A program made the position numbers and the translations under genes. Source: Bufo bufo (lineage: Eukaryota > Chordata > Amphibia > Anura > Bufonidae). Taken from it: DNA of 64,000 bases. The stretch covers positions 740,963,146 through 741,027,145 of the forward strand of contig NC_053389.1 in NCBI RefSeq assembly GCF_905171765.1, written 5' to 3'. Every line of letters begins with the position of its first letter. The stretch's first letter is position 1. A model generated the notes under the pieces. It had not been told where the DNA came from. It worked only from the letters and a program-made list of their open reading frames with translations, and made no database searches. Of this stretch, positions 23,091 through 33,839 are shown piece by piece.

Positions 23091-23152
23091 GGCAGTGGAT
23101 CTTGGGTGAGTTCCCACACTTTTTTTCCCAGGACTTGACCCCTGAGGTATAT

Positions 23153-23885
23153 CAATATTGATTTGAAGTTGAGGTCCCCCAGACAGTGTTCCATCAATCG
23201 CTGGAATGTCCCCGGAGCATTAGAGAGGCCGAAGGGCATCCGGTTGAACTCGTAGAGTCCCATAGGTACCTGCCAGTACCCACTAGCCAGGTCAAGAGTC
23301 AAAAAGAACTTTGCTTGGCTTAGGGCTGACAATGACTCCTCAATCTGTGGAAGGGGGTAGGCATCCCGGATGGTCTGAGCATTCTGCTTCCGATAATCCA
23401 CTCTGAACCGGAGACTCCCATCTTTCTTCCGCACCAAGACTACCGGAGCAGCCCACGGACTTTGACTCTCCTGGATCACCCAGTTCTACAACATGCTGGC
23501 CACCATATCTTTCACCTCCTGGTACATCTTAGGTGGGATCTGCCGGTAACGTTCCCTGATCGGTGCAGCATCGCCGGTTGGGATTTCGTGTTCGATGGCA
23601 GTAGCAAACCCAAAGTCCTCATCATGTCTCGAGAAGGCCTCCTGAAATTCCCAAAGGGTGTCTTCCAGCAGCTTTTGTTCCCCCGGGGTCAGGGTTCTGC
23701 AGTCTACCCCCATCCGGGCCATGATCACCCGACCGCTCCACTCAGTTGGTGAGTCTGCATTTCTTCTTGATAAGCGGGCTCGATCAGGACCTCCAGTCCA
23801 TTCAATCGTCGTCCAGCCCCCACTGGCAGCATCAATATTCGCTCTTGTCGAGGTGGGATCTTCAACGGAGTCCTCCGTAGCACCC
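23153..23885 (-). pseudogene. Gypsy-1 reverse transcriptase, N-terminal half
   Basis: IPTGDAAPIRERYRQIPPKM, then SPWAAPVVLVRKKDGSLRF, FFLTLDLASGYWQVPM (motif A Asp) and FNRMPFGLSNAPGTFQRLM (motif B), ending SILIYL at the hAT junction. The order and motifs are standard for Ty3/gypsy. A frameshift or stop lies near 23482. Confidence 0.85.
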
Positions 23886-24389
23886 TCATGTCCCCAATGG
23901 CCCGACAGGACAGGTTACTCTTTGCAGGCTACAGCTCCTCACCATCTGTTGTAAGACCTTCTGGATAGGCCGGTGTGTGGTGGCCCGTTGCCAATACTTC
24001 GGCCCTTCCTTGGCATAGAGTTGATGGTCTAGGTCTCTCAGTACATTCATGCCCAGGGTCACGTCCATTCCTTTTCCGTGACGAATGGTCCACCAGCACG
24101 ACCCCTTTCTTGCCGATGTCTTGCCCAGTCGGTTCCGCATCCAGACTATCCCTCGTACATCCATCTCTCTGTTATCGGCAGCCGTCAGCCTGATGACGCT
24201 CCCGTCTTCGGGCTCCATCCCATGCTGGAAGTGCCTCTCGAAGAACTCCAAAGGCATAAGGGTGCTCCCTGACCCTGTATCGACGAAGCAGCAGACCTTC
24301 CGGCCTTCCAACTGGGCTTCTAATACGGGGATGCTGGCATACAGATCATGTTCTTCACTCAGAGGGCTTATTTTCTGGTGCACTGCCAC
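23886..24389 (-). pseudogene. Gypsy-1 aspartic protease
   Basis: CCFVDTGSGSTLMPLEFFE gives the DTGS catalytic motif; DVTLGMNVLRDLD resembles the flap/ILGxD end of retropepsins. The frame is open for 167 codons. Confidence 0.75.
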
Positions 24390-24419
24390 CCAGCTACTGC
24401 GGCGGTCGGAAGTTTAACG

Positions 24420-25211
24420 TCGGCTCAGACGCTACCTGTTCTGGGCACTCTCTGGCCATATGGCCGTACTTTCGTCAAGCCCAACAGAGGGGCCCTCTTC
24501 TGACCGGCCCACTCACCTGGGTTGTTCTGGGTGGAGTGGCATGAGGTGCGGGGACCGTTTCTGGAGGCCAGGACGGCTCTGCCTTCATCTGGGACACTTC
24601 CAGCCGAAGCTCTTTCAGTTCCGCCCGCAGGGCCAGGACCACATCCTTTAAGGACTCCAATTCTTCAGTCCCCGGTCGGTCCCTTGTAACATGCGTGCTA
24701 TTCACTACTCTCGCTGCCGCAGGTATGGGCTTTTCCTCTCTCTCTCTACGGCGGCTAAGTAGACACTGTAGAATGTTATGTCGGCCATTGTTCGGGTCAT
24801 CTCTTGTAATTTGTACTGTAAGAATTTATTGGAGATCCCCGCTATGAACTGATCTCGTAGTAGCCGGTCCACCTCCCAGAAGCGCCCATGGCCTCAGGGT
24901 CTCGTCGTTGTATCTCATTCAGCGTCTCCTGTAGAGCATTGGAATATTGCATCAGGGTCTTGCCCTCTCGCTGGGGTCGGTTAAAGAAGTTACTCCGTAA
25001 CTGTATCACTTTGGCACGCCCCCCTTGGGCTCTCTCTAGCAGGGAGAATATCTTCTCTAGGGTATCTCTCTCGGAGTCAGGCCTTACCATCACTGTCAGC
25101 CTGACAACACCCTCTAGGGCTCCCAACGCAACCCCTGTGCACCCTGGGCTGGGCCCTGATCCGGCACCACTGGTCCATAACGGTCGCTGTATCCTGCCGA
25201 CTACGCTAAGT
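24420..25211 (-). pseudogene. Gypsy-1 gag
   Basis: LRSNFFNRPQREGKTLMQYS and LQETLNEIQRRDPEAM match gypsy Gag capsid style; near the end YGHMARECPEQ is the second half of a CCHC zinc knuckle. Frameshifts split it. It starts after a possible primer site, ACTTAGCGTAGTCGG, next to the 5' LTR. Confidence 0.65.
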
Positions 25212-26055
25212 TGTAAGCCTGTATTAGGGTAGGCTCCCCAGGATACAGCGAAGTCACAGATGAGAAAAGCAACACAAACTCCAGCTCTTAGTAACCAATA
25301 AAACTTTACTAAACATCGACAACCAACATAACGGTGTAGGAATACACAAGGTAATATTTCCCCACCCTTGAGTCCTGTCCTAGTGCGGCTAGCCCACCCT
25401 ACCTCGATGGTGTGCACAGCAGAGCCTGAAAAGTCGATACTGTGCTGCGGAATAGAACCACCCTGACCGATGACGCCCACAGCAGAGCCTAAAAAGTCGA
25501 TACAGTGCCGCAAACAATCCCGGGCAGCCTGCCAAATACAAATCCTACCTATCTAACTAATGGCAGGTACAAGCTCAGTCTCAGATTCTTCAGGTACCAC
25601 TAAAACTGTGCGATCAACACAACAAAACCCGGGTTTACTGACCTGATCCCATCTGGTAACATCAGGATAGTTCCAGGTCTGTAAGCACACCTCTGGCCTT
25701 GCTGAGTAGATGTCCTTTTCTTTCAAAGTTCCAATCAGCTCTGCTGGAGACAATCTCTTCTCCTGAGGATAGGATCTGGTACGGAACGGGTGACAGTCCC
25801 TCTCTACTATCACCCCGATCACTGCAGGACACTCCAACGCTGTGATGAGACCGGCTTGGGTCTCACACACACCATCCTCCCAAGATGTCTGATCCTCTCG
25901 TTCTTGTTCTTCTCAGCAACACAGCCTGCACGAGTCATCAGCTCCTTTGCATATTCAAATCCAGCAGTCACTTTAGCTGTGTGGGGAAACAGCGGCCTCT
26001 AGTGCCCAATATGCCAAATGACAGTTCCAATACAATTATGCACAAACATCTCACA
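25212..26055 (-). repeat. Gypsy-1 5' LTR
   Basis: 844 bp aligned with the 3' LTR at 14204-15086. Differences include a missing ~25-bp stretch near the right end (ATACAGGAAGAGCTGTTCC in the other copy), scattered substitutions and a small indel (AGAGGATGTCTCTC only in the 3' copy). The element is therefore not recent. Confidence 0.8.
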
Positions 26056-26244
26056 TGAAGATTGTGAAACAGAGTGTTGGAGAAGGCAGGGATGAAGTAT
26101 GGGAATCTTAACTCTAGGAGTACTAGTACGGTGGCACCCTGATTTAGGGAGGAAGCTCCGAGAAAGCTATTCTGGTAAAGATTCAGTAGGACACATTGTG
26201 GTTGGATAAAGAATCATGGATGTTAAGAAGTGGTTGATATATGG
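26056..26244 (+). pseudogene. ERV gag scrap
   Basis: Immediately after the gypsy LTR, KIVKQSVGEGRDEVWES reads open and then stops. It continues the retroviral sequence interrupted at 14203. The assignment rests on position and style only. Confidence 0.4.
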
Positions 26245-26908
26245 TGTAAGGGATCGTCTTTTTATTCGGGGGTCATTCTCACAGACTTCTTCCAGACAAA
26301 GGCTTTAGTGTCCAAACAGTGCATTTATTTGTCAGTCTTCATGCACAAACAGCAACCAAAACATAAATCAAAACAAATCCTCAGCCATCTGGCCACTGAA
26401 TAAACAGTATAGTCCCTCTATAGCAGGATCCGGGTCTACCACCCAGCTCCCCAAAACACTGCAGTGCTTACCCCACATAGGGTCAGAGGGTCCCGGCTCC
26501 CACAGGCTTTAGCACAGCCTGCTCCTTCCTCAGACTGAGAGCCCCAACCAAGTCCAGCAACAGGATTAAATAGCATCCCTGGACATGGGCATATTCTTAA
26601 CTCCCGGAGTGGAGCATGGGGAACAGGCACCCACCCAACACATTGCCTGTTCCCAGTAAAAGCCCGCACTGGACTAGCTGGAGCCAGCTAAGCTAAGTAG
26701 CTTGGTGTCCACCAACTAGCTTAGTGGCCACCTATATCTAGGGCCTTTACTCCACCAAGGCCGGGCCCCTTGGTGACACACTCCTGGTGCAAACAACACC
26801 CTCTTTCCATGCTTTGCCGGGACTTTTCTGTTCTCACCCAGGCTACTCTGAGTGAGATACCCCCTTTCAATGGCCATCATGTGGCCCTCTGGCAGCTCCA
26901 CTGCCACA
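26245..26908 (-). repeat. Gypsy-2 LTR
   Basis: The TG...CA ends are placed by the adjacent polypurine tract. TTTATT at about 26331 is a poly(A) signal on the minus strand. No partner LTR lies in the window. Confidence 0.6.
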
Positions 26909-27303
26909 TATCCTCCCCCTCTGATAAAGGCCATAGGACTTTTCACCTTACTTAACCGCCCTCCAGGGTAAAAGCTCCTACGTTGGGAAACATCTATCAC
27001 AATCTGTACCACCTGTACCAACTTCGTTGTCATTACAGGCAATCTGGTCTACATTGCTTGCAACATCAGTGACCAGGATTCACATTACATCTGTACCCAC
27101 CGGACCAATTTTCCATCCCTTTTGGTGGCTTCTCTCTCAACCTGGGACTGAGTGAGTTCTGCGAGGGTCTTCTACATTCCACTCACGTCCTGCAAGGGGC
27201 AGCATTTCTACTAAACACCTTTCTCTGTCATAGACATCCTCCTTGACAGTGTTATACATCAGGTTACTACCAACAACTGACACTTGTAAGGAATTTACCA
27301 CAA

Positions 27304-27786
27304 CTATCTCTGGCTCCCACACATGCTCCTCATGTCCTTTCTTGGACTGCTGCAGCTCTTGACTGAACTGTTCGCATCGTTTCTCCCAGTCATGGTCATG
27401 TTCAGACCCCTTCTCCTTGGTTTTCCTTCAGCCTTATCCTTGGTCTCTGGAACATCCGAGGATTTCTCCCATTCCATCTCATCGGCCTTAGCTTCTTCAG
27501 CCTTTGAGTCCCCTTTGGAGTCTTCATTTACTTTGTTAGCCTTCTCAGACACGGCATCATATACTTCCATTTTGAACTCCTTCTCCTCTTTCTCATCAAG
27601 GTTGGAGGTACTGGGGACACCAGGATCTTCACCAGACTCATCGTCTTCTGGCAATCCTGTCAGAGGTTCACCCATTCGTTTAGGCTCTAGGAGAGCCATC
27701 TCACAGTCATCTGGCTCCTTAAGTGCTTCTTCAAGGGATCGAGCCCAGGAGAGGGCCTCCTCTTCACTCTGCTCTGCTGCAGCCAA
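27304..27786 (-). pseudogene. Acidic, Lys/Glu-rich frame of gypsy-2
   Basis: A 160-codon open frame rich in Glu, Asp, Lys and Ser (EEEALSWARSLEEALKEPDD, then NLDEKEEKEFKMEV). No domain is recognised. It lies between the protease-like frame and the polypurine tract. It could be a gag or spacer segment of the element; a host exon is unlikely given the LTR context. Confidence 0.45.
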
Positions 27787-27973
27787 TGTATCACCATTCT
27801 ATTTTGGACACCCTGTGAGGGTTCCACCCAGGGTCCCTTTAAGCACTTTGTTTATGTCTACTGCAGTCTTCTTTGGTAACTCTGTGAAGACAGCTAGTCC
27901 CTTCTCTATTATATCTAGGGACTGTGTGAAGAGAGAGAAATCTTCAGGATTGCAGCTGTACTGACGTGTCAGG

Positions 27974-28996
27974 TCATTTACCCCCTGCCTGGATATGGGT
28001 CTCAGACACTAGGCTGCCGTCTCCCCACTCAGCTCTCGTCATGTCAGGTATAACTGTCGTCTGGTCGCTACGAGTGACTACCTGAATTTCGCAGGGTCTT
28101 GACATGGTAGCCTCACTCTCTGAGTTGTTATCAGTCACAGCACATATGTCACATATACTGCTTATATCATTATTAATCCTGACCTCTAGGGGCACACATG
28201 AGCTAATCCCCACCTTGGACATTTCCCCAGCAACCATAGAACCCTGTGGATACTGCATATCCACTTCTGGTATGGGTGGTACATACTCTAGCCCCACCAC
28301 ATTGTCTACGGTGGGTTCTCTCAGCTGTATGCCCTCAACATTTATCAGCATTTCTACATGCATTACATTTTTACCAGCAGGGGGAGCTTCTTCCCCAATC
28401 ACAGCCTGCTGCAGGAAAAGCACGTCATTATTATTACATATTTCATATGACATCATATTTTCATTATACAGTTCTGTAAACTTGGTACAATCACCTTGCA
28501 CCTTATCTGCACCATTGTTTCCAATGGTCATTTCACTCACACCACTGTGTGCAATGTGTATCTCCGTCACACTCTCCTTTAAAGGGATAGGTTCAGGTTC
28601 TGCAGGAATGTTTCCCTTTTCCCAGAACAACGGGAAATTACTGCCGAACATTCCCTCAGGCATGAGAGTATTTTTAACATCAAGTTCATAAGTCCCAGTT
28701 CTCACTGGAGTTTCACCCTCAGTGCGAGCCACAGGATAGTCCTTGCTATCCCTGTCCATGTCCACCACATGGTCCCCAGCTACCAAGCTGGCACATACCA
28801 GGTTCACCTGGCACCTTGCGCTCAACACCGCCTGGACTGAACTGCCATTTACCACAATGTTGCACATTTTCGGCGCAGTCTCTAGTCCCGGTGTCTCAAC
28901 ACCTCCCGGCCCAGCAGGTAGCAACTGCGGCCAGCTCACTATCACATTATATGCTATACAATACAATACTGGAACGCTCTTACCCATTGTCGTCAC
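27974..28996 (-). pseudogene. Gypsy-2 retropepsin-like frame, catalytic Asp lost
   Basis: 340 codons. The start resembles a Ty3/gypsy protease (NIVVNGSSVQAVLSARCQVN and later SKDYPVARTEGETPVRTGTY), but where family members have DSG or DTG the sequence is SAR, so it is dead. The remaining ~200 residues, acidic with many Val and Ile, have no recognised domain and stop at 27974. Confidence 0.5.
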
Positions 28997-28999
28997 AGA

Positions 29000-29482
29000 G
29001 CCTGGAAACTATAGGCTGGTAAGTTTAACATCTGTTGTGGGTAAACTGTTTGAAGGTTTTCTAAGAGATGCTATCTTAGAGCATCTCAACTGAAATAAGT
29101 AAATAACGCCATATCAGCATGACTTCATGAGGGATCGGTCATGCCAAACTAATTTAATCAGTTTCTATGAGGAGGTAAGTTCTAGACTTGACAGCGGCGA
29201 ATCAATGCATGTCGTATATCTGGACTTCTCCAAAGCATTTGACATTGTACCACATAAACGGTTAGTATATAAAATGAGAATGCTCGGACTGGGAGAAAAT
29301 GTCTGTATGTGGGTAAGTAACTGGCTCAGTGATAGAAAACAGAGGGTGGTTATTAATGATACACACTCAGATTGGGTCACTGTCACTAGTGGGGTACCTC
29401 ACGGGTCAGTATTGGGCCATATTCTCTTCAATATATTTATTAATGATCTTGTAGAAGGCTTGCATAGTAAAATATCAATAAG
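29000..29482 (+). pseudogene. CR1-like LINE reverse transcriptase fragment
   Basis: EPGNYRLVSLTSVVGKLFEG, RDRSCQTNLISFYEEVSSRL, VVYLDFSKAFDIVPHKRL (motif A) and TSGVPHGSVLGHILFNIFIN (motif B) are diagnostic of CR1-clade non-LTR elements. Stops occur near 29093. It ends before the YxDD motif, so both ends are truncated. Confidence 0.85.
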
Positions 29483-30232
29483 CATATTTCTTTGGCCAGG
29501 CAACTCAGACTCCAATGTGCACTCCTCATGCCTGCTAACATTTCTTTTAAAAGATGTACTACTCTGAATCCTGCTACTTTGTTACCAATCACAGATTCAG
29601 AAATGGGGGAAGGGGGCATAGAAGGTACGGGCAGCCTCCTAAATGACATGATGGAACAAGACCCCCATGACTGTGTACAATTAATGCAACAAGAAATGTC
29701 AGGATTTAATCATGTACATGATAACCCTGATTTTGAGAATTTTGTAGATGGAAGCAGGTTCATGGGAGAGGACGGCCGGTTCCACACTGGATATGCAGTG
29801 GTCACACAGCATGAGGTAGGGATAGCTGAACCACTGCTACCTCACATGTCAGCGCAAGAGGCGGAGCTGAAGGCACTCACTGAGGCGTGTAAATTGGCCA
29901 AGGGGAAGAAGGTGAACATCTACACAGACTCAAGGTATGCTTTTGGTATTGCACATGACTATGGACCCATATGGCAGGCTAGAGACTTTCTAACATCAGC
30001 AGGCCAGCCAATTAAAAATAAAGACTCTGTACTTGAACTTATGAACTCTCTAATATTACCAAAGACGGTTTTTATTATTAAGGTAAAAGCTCATGCAAGA
30101 TGTACCACGGTGGAAGCAAAAGGCAGTGATCGAGCAGACAAGGCAGCCAAACAAGCTGCTCTCCAGCCACTAAATGCTGACGCCACCCCGGTGAGAATCT
30201 TGAGACCTGAGGACTTTTCTGTAAGTACATTT
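29483..30232 (+). pseudogene. ERV pol: connection and RNase H
   Basis: It resumes the provirus with LNPATLLP, then RNase H motifs NFVDGSRF (Asp), AQEAELKALTEA (Glu), IYTDSRYAFGIAHD (Asp) and GSDRADKAAKQA (Asp). All four acidic residues are kept and about 240 codons are open. The reverse transcriptase before it is missing. Confidence 0.85.
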
Positions 30233-30235
30233 TAA

Positions 30236-31174
30236 AGAATGCTCGAACAAGCCCCTTCCGACAAAAAAGAACTTTGGGTAAAACAAGGGGCCAAATCTGA
30301 TGAACATGGAATCTGGAGAAACAAGGACAAAATGTGTCTACCGCGCCCTCTATAGCCAGCTATGGCTCAGGAGGCCCACGGCCCACCCACCTATCAAAAG
30401 GTGCCATGGTAAGTGTGGTTAATGCAGGGTGGATTGCTCCAGGATTCTCTACAGTAGCCGCTCGGTTTGTACAAGAATATATGGTCTGTGCATTGTACAA
30501 TCCCGATCAAGTGGTGAAGACTCCAAGCAAGCACACCCCCAGGCCACTTTACCTGTTCCAGATACTGCAGATAGACTATATACAACTGCCTAAGGTAGGA
30601 GTATAGGAATTTGTCCTTGTGTGTGTTGATCTCTTATCAGGGTGGCCGGAAGCTATCCTAGTAGCAAAGGCAAATGCAAAGAACACAGCAAAGAAGCTGG
30701 TCAGTGAACTGGTGTGCAGGTATGGTGTCCCTGAAGTTATTTAATCAGACAGGATTATCCCCATTTGAGATTCTGTTTGGAAACGCCACCCAGATTAGGA
30801 TTGTATTTTCCACAACAGTTGCAAATTAATTATGATAGCCTAACAAGCTACATGCGGGCCCTCACAAAAGAGACTTGAGTACACCCATAAACAAGTGTTT
30901 GCTTCCCTTCCAGATTCAGTAGAAGGAACACACAGTCTGCAACCAGGAGACTGGGTGGTGATAAAAAGACATTTGAGAAAAGGCCTGGATCTCAGATTTG
31001 ACGGCCCTTTCCAAGTCCTGTTGACTACTCATACAGCAGTAAAGGTTGAAGGAAAGCCTAACTGGATACACGCTTCTCACTGCAAGAAAGTTCTGACGCC
31101 CAAGGATGAGGATCCTCCTGCTGATGGGCGCCCTAATCTTGGGAACAACAGCGCGGTACCAACAACTGAAGGAT
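30236..31174 (+). pseudogene. ERV integrase, with internal deletion
   Basis: ILQIDYIQLPKVG gives the first core Asp; VDLLSGWPEAILV follows after a stop. After RYGVPEVI the sequence jumps to SPFEILFGN, so the second Asp and Glu region is deleted. The C-terminal LQPGDWVVIKRHL and LRFDGPFQVLLTTHTAVKV match a gammaretrovirus-type GPY/F tail. Confidence 0.8.
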
Positions 31175-31252
31175 GATTGAGGCAATGCACTTATCCAACA
31201 CCACCAGGTGCTGTTTAGAGGACTCAATGACACTGACAGTAAAATTAAAGAC
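31175..31252 (+). pseudogene. ERV env scrap, left of hAT
   Basis: A short stretch reading ALIQHHQVLFRGLNDT before the hAT insertion. Assigned to env because the sequence on the other side of the hAT continues with a surface-protein motif. Confidence 0.4.
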
Positions 31253-32335
31253 TAGAGGTAGGATGAATCCAATTTTTTTCGAATCTGAAAAGGTTCTTGA
31301 ATCTATCGAATCTTTCGAATCTTGAAACCTACGAATCCAAACACTGTGGATGACACTGCTATGGGGGGAATCTGTAAATGGCACTGTTATGGGGGGGATC
31401 TGTGGATGGCACTGTTATGGGGGATCTGTGGATGGCACTGTTATGTGGGGATCTGTGGATGGCACTGTTATGGGGGGATCTGTGGATGGCACTGTTATGG
31501 GGGATCTGTGGATGGCACTGTTATGGGGGATCTGTGGATGACACTGTTATGGCGGATCTGTGGATGGCACTGTTATGGGGGATCTGTGGATGGCACTGTT
31601 ATGTGGGGATCTGTGGATGGCACTGTTATGGGGGATCTATGGATGGCACTGTTATGGGGGATCTGTGGATGGCACTGTTATGGGGGATCTGTGGGTGGCA
31701 CTGTTATGGAGGATCTGTGGATGACACTGTTATGGGGGGATCTGTGGATGGCACTGTTATGGGGGATCTGTGGATGGCACTGTTATGGGGGATCTGTGGA
31801 TGGCACTGTTATGGGGATCTGTGGATGGCACTGTTATGGGGGATCTCTGGATGGCACTGTTATGGGGATCTCTGGATGGCACTGTTATGGGGGATCTCTG
31901 GATGACACTCTTATGGGGGATCTCTGGATGGCACTGTTATGGGGGATCTCTGGATGGCACTGTGATGGGGGGGATCTGTGGATAACACATATATAGCATC
32001 TTATGCTATGTGCCATTCACAGATCCCCCCCAAACCAGTGTCCCTGCAGTGTGAATGACCCCTTATAAAGTGGGCGGCGGAGGCACGTGACGGCCTGCCT
32101 CCTCCCTTCTCCCTCCTCTCTGCTACGGAACTTAATGTTGTAATGTAAGTAATACAGATGGATTATTATATCTTAACAATGCAGGTTAGATCATAAGATT
32201 ATACTACAGTGAGCGGGGCCGGTGCATTAGAATACAGGGACTGCACCGATCCCCGCTGTCATGGATTCGTCGGATTTGAATTTTGTAAATGAGGTCGGGA
32301 TTCGTGGATTCGATGGATTCGTCGTCCCACCTCTA
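31253..32335. mobile_element. Non-autonomous hAT with minisatellite, inside ERV env
   Basis: The terminal repeats TAGAGGTAGGA and (complement) TAGAGGTGGGACGA are flanked by TTAAAGAC at 31245-31252 and 32336-32343. ATTCGA-rich sub-ends lie inside. The body is mostly the 27-bp minisatellite. Confidence 0.85.
31345..31985. repeat. Minisatellite, 27-bp unit
   Basis: Over 20 copies of GATCTGTGGATGGCACTGTT-ATGGGGG. Long open frames in all three plus frames (GICGWHCYGG type) follow from a unit length divisible by three and are not genes. Confidence 0.95.
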
Positions 32336-32343
32336 TTAAAGAC

Positions 32344-32640
32344 TGTTGGATCTGTACTCACAGTCCCGTGAGTTCAAGAACTCTGCCTTATCTGGCAATC
32401 CCTTTGACTTTTAAAGAACTTATTCATATCTCTTGTTGGCAGTTTGTCTCACAAAGAAGACCAGGGCCTGATGATCAAAAGTATAACTCCACTGCAGTCC
32501 CTCTCCCCATAGCAGGGTGGGTGGAGGCTCCCTGGTGGCAAAACAAACAACAATGCAAGTATTGTTGATTATAATAGTAGTATATGCTGTGATTAAGCTT
32601 ATGTTTATGTGCACCAACAGGTTCTGTACCAAAAGGAGAA
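32344..32640 (+). pseudogene. ERV env remnant with CWIC motif
   Basis: Just after the hAT duplication the frame reads CWICTHSPVSS, a CWxC motif as in the surface subunit of gamma-type envelopes. It continues with a Trp/Pro-rich stretch and then, in a shifted frame, a hydrophobic run LLIIIVVYAVIKLMFMC that looks like the membrane anchor. Most of the surface and fusion subunits are deleted. Confidence 0.55.
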
Positions 32641-32778
32641 ACTACCAGGATTATTGAGAAGTCTTGGGAGCTGCATCAATACCTGAGAGGGAATCTGGCC
32701 TCCGGCTGGCAGTTGGACCTATCGTACCTGAAGTACCTCTGGAAGTACCTTATCAGAGTTTGACATTCAAGAGAGAGT

Positions 32779-33119
32779 TATGTTCTTTCTGAGTTTCGGG
32801 ATGCGCTGGTAACGAATGCTACTTTTGAGATAAGATGTTGCCGAAACTTTTTAATTATTAGAATTCTGTTAGTATCGTGCGGAAGTATTGCCTTTTATGA
32901 ATAACGAATCAAATCATTCGTTTCGCTTTCCACCCTTTTGGCGGTGTGCCAGATTTGTCTGCGATTATCTGTTGTGTAATAAAAATCTATGCTTGTGTGA
33001 AATAAATTAGAGGGAGAATTTAATTCAGCAAGTGCGTCTGTGTCAGATCTCTGAGCCCTCATAAAGAAAACTTCAATTAGGACCCCGACAATCATAGAGG
33101 TGGGGGTTTTGCCCCAACA
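32779..33119 (+). repeat. ERV 3' LTR
   Basis: The start is tentative: TGTTCTTTC after a purine stretch AAGAGAGAG. The right 169 bp (32951-33119) match the 5' R-U5; the U3 does not visibly match sequence left of 10202. It ends CCCCAACA. Confidence 0.65.
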
Positions 33120-33839
33120 ATAGCGATGACACTATGGGAAAAGTACAACATGCTTTGAACCATGCTTTTTGCAATACTTCAATATACAAATGTGTCACAT
33201 GAAAATTGAAAAAAAATTAAAATCACCCATTTTCAAAAGAACTATGTAGATCATTTTCGGTAGGCTCTAATGCTGGTCAGTATCAGCAGGTTAATAGATA
33301 ACTAAGTGATCATTGTGTAACTGAAACCTATTTGCGACCACCGGCGCACGTTGGAAAATCCGCTAATGATGGCACCATGACCTCTACATACCATGCCGGT
33401 CATTGCCCTCCTGTACCTATATTTTAGACAGAGCTGTCAATGTGAGAATAAATCAGCAAATACGTAATGCCATTCATGAAGACAATTATTAACTAAAAGC
33501 CATTTTACTTGGCTTTAGGACAATTTTAAAAATCCATAGCGATTTTGGCAAAGCTCCAGTATGTACTTTACTATCTACTCATTGCTGCAAAGATTTAAGT
33601 AGAACCTGTCAGCATAAAATGCAGTGCAATCTGCAGGGAGCATGTTATAGAGCAGGAGGAGCTGAGCAGATTGATGTATAATTCTGTGGGAGAACATTCA
33701 GTAAAACTTTTATATTTATATTTCTGCTAATCTGTCACCAGCGACCTCCCTATCAAACTGTTTAGATAGACACATAGCTGTGGTTCACCTGATTATGTTT
33801 TTCTTTAATTGACTGTTTATGAGTTCTGATACTTTTTCT
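33120..33839. other. No recognisable feature
   Basis: AT-rich single-copy-looking sequence after the provirus. No gene, repeat unit or element ends were seen. Confidence 0.4.

Larger units (their letters stand above)
17510..23144. mobile_element. hAT-type transposon inserted in gypsy-1 reverse transcriptase
   Basis: The ends CAGGGCTCGAGTCCTG and, on the other strand, CAGGGGTCAAGTCCTG are terminal inverted repeats. AGGTATAT at 17502-17509 and 23145-23152 is an 8-bp duplication lying in the YLDD codons. The 5.6 kb holds several other elements and no hAT transposase. Confidence 0.75.
14204..26055 (-). mobile_element. Ty3/gypsy LTR retrotransposon inserted in ERV gag
   Basis: On the minus strand: 5' LTR (26055-25212), gag, protease, reverse transcriptase, RNase H, integrase, polypurine tract and 3' LTR (15086-14204). 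Both LTRs begin TGTGAGAT and end GGCTTACA on the coding strand. Reverse transcriptase is split by the hAT at 17510-23144. Flanking bases resume ERV gag on both sides, but no clean 5-bp duplication is seen (CTTAA left, TGAAG right). Confidence 0.85.
26245..28996 (-). mobile_element. Second Ty3/gypsy fragment, 3' part with LTR
   Basis: On the minus strand: protease-like frame, an acidic frame, polypurine tract AGAGGGGGAGGATA (26909-26922), then a 664-bp LTR TGTGGCAG ... CCTTACA (26908-26245). No reverse transcriptase or integrase is seen between them, so either pol was deleted or this is a non-autonomous derivative. Confidence 0.6.
10202..33119 (+). mobile_element. Endogenous retrovirus, gamma/epsilon-like, shattered by insertions
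   Basis: The order is R-U5, primer site, leader, gag start, gag scrap, RNase H, integrase, env scraps, 3' LTR. RNase H and integrase look closest to gammaretrovirus-type pol (LNPATLLP connection motif, GPY/F-like integrase tail). The retroviral DNA left adds up to a few kb; the rest is inserted elements. Protease and most of reverse transcriptase are gone. The provirus cannot make particles. Confidence 0.8.

Noticed and set aside
27323..27964. 213-codon plus-strand frame
   Set aside because: Antisense shadow of the acidic gypsy frame; Ser/Leu-rich as expected for the complement of Glu/Lys codons.
28104..28691. 195-codon plus-strand frame
   Set aside because: Antisense shadow of the gypsy protease-like frame.
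31322..31996. A 224-codon plus-strand open frame
   Set aside because: The 27-bp unit is divisible by three, so all frames stay open; no gene.
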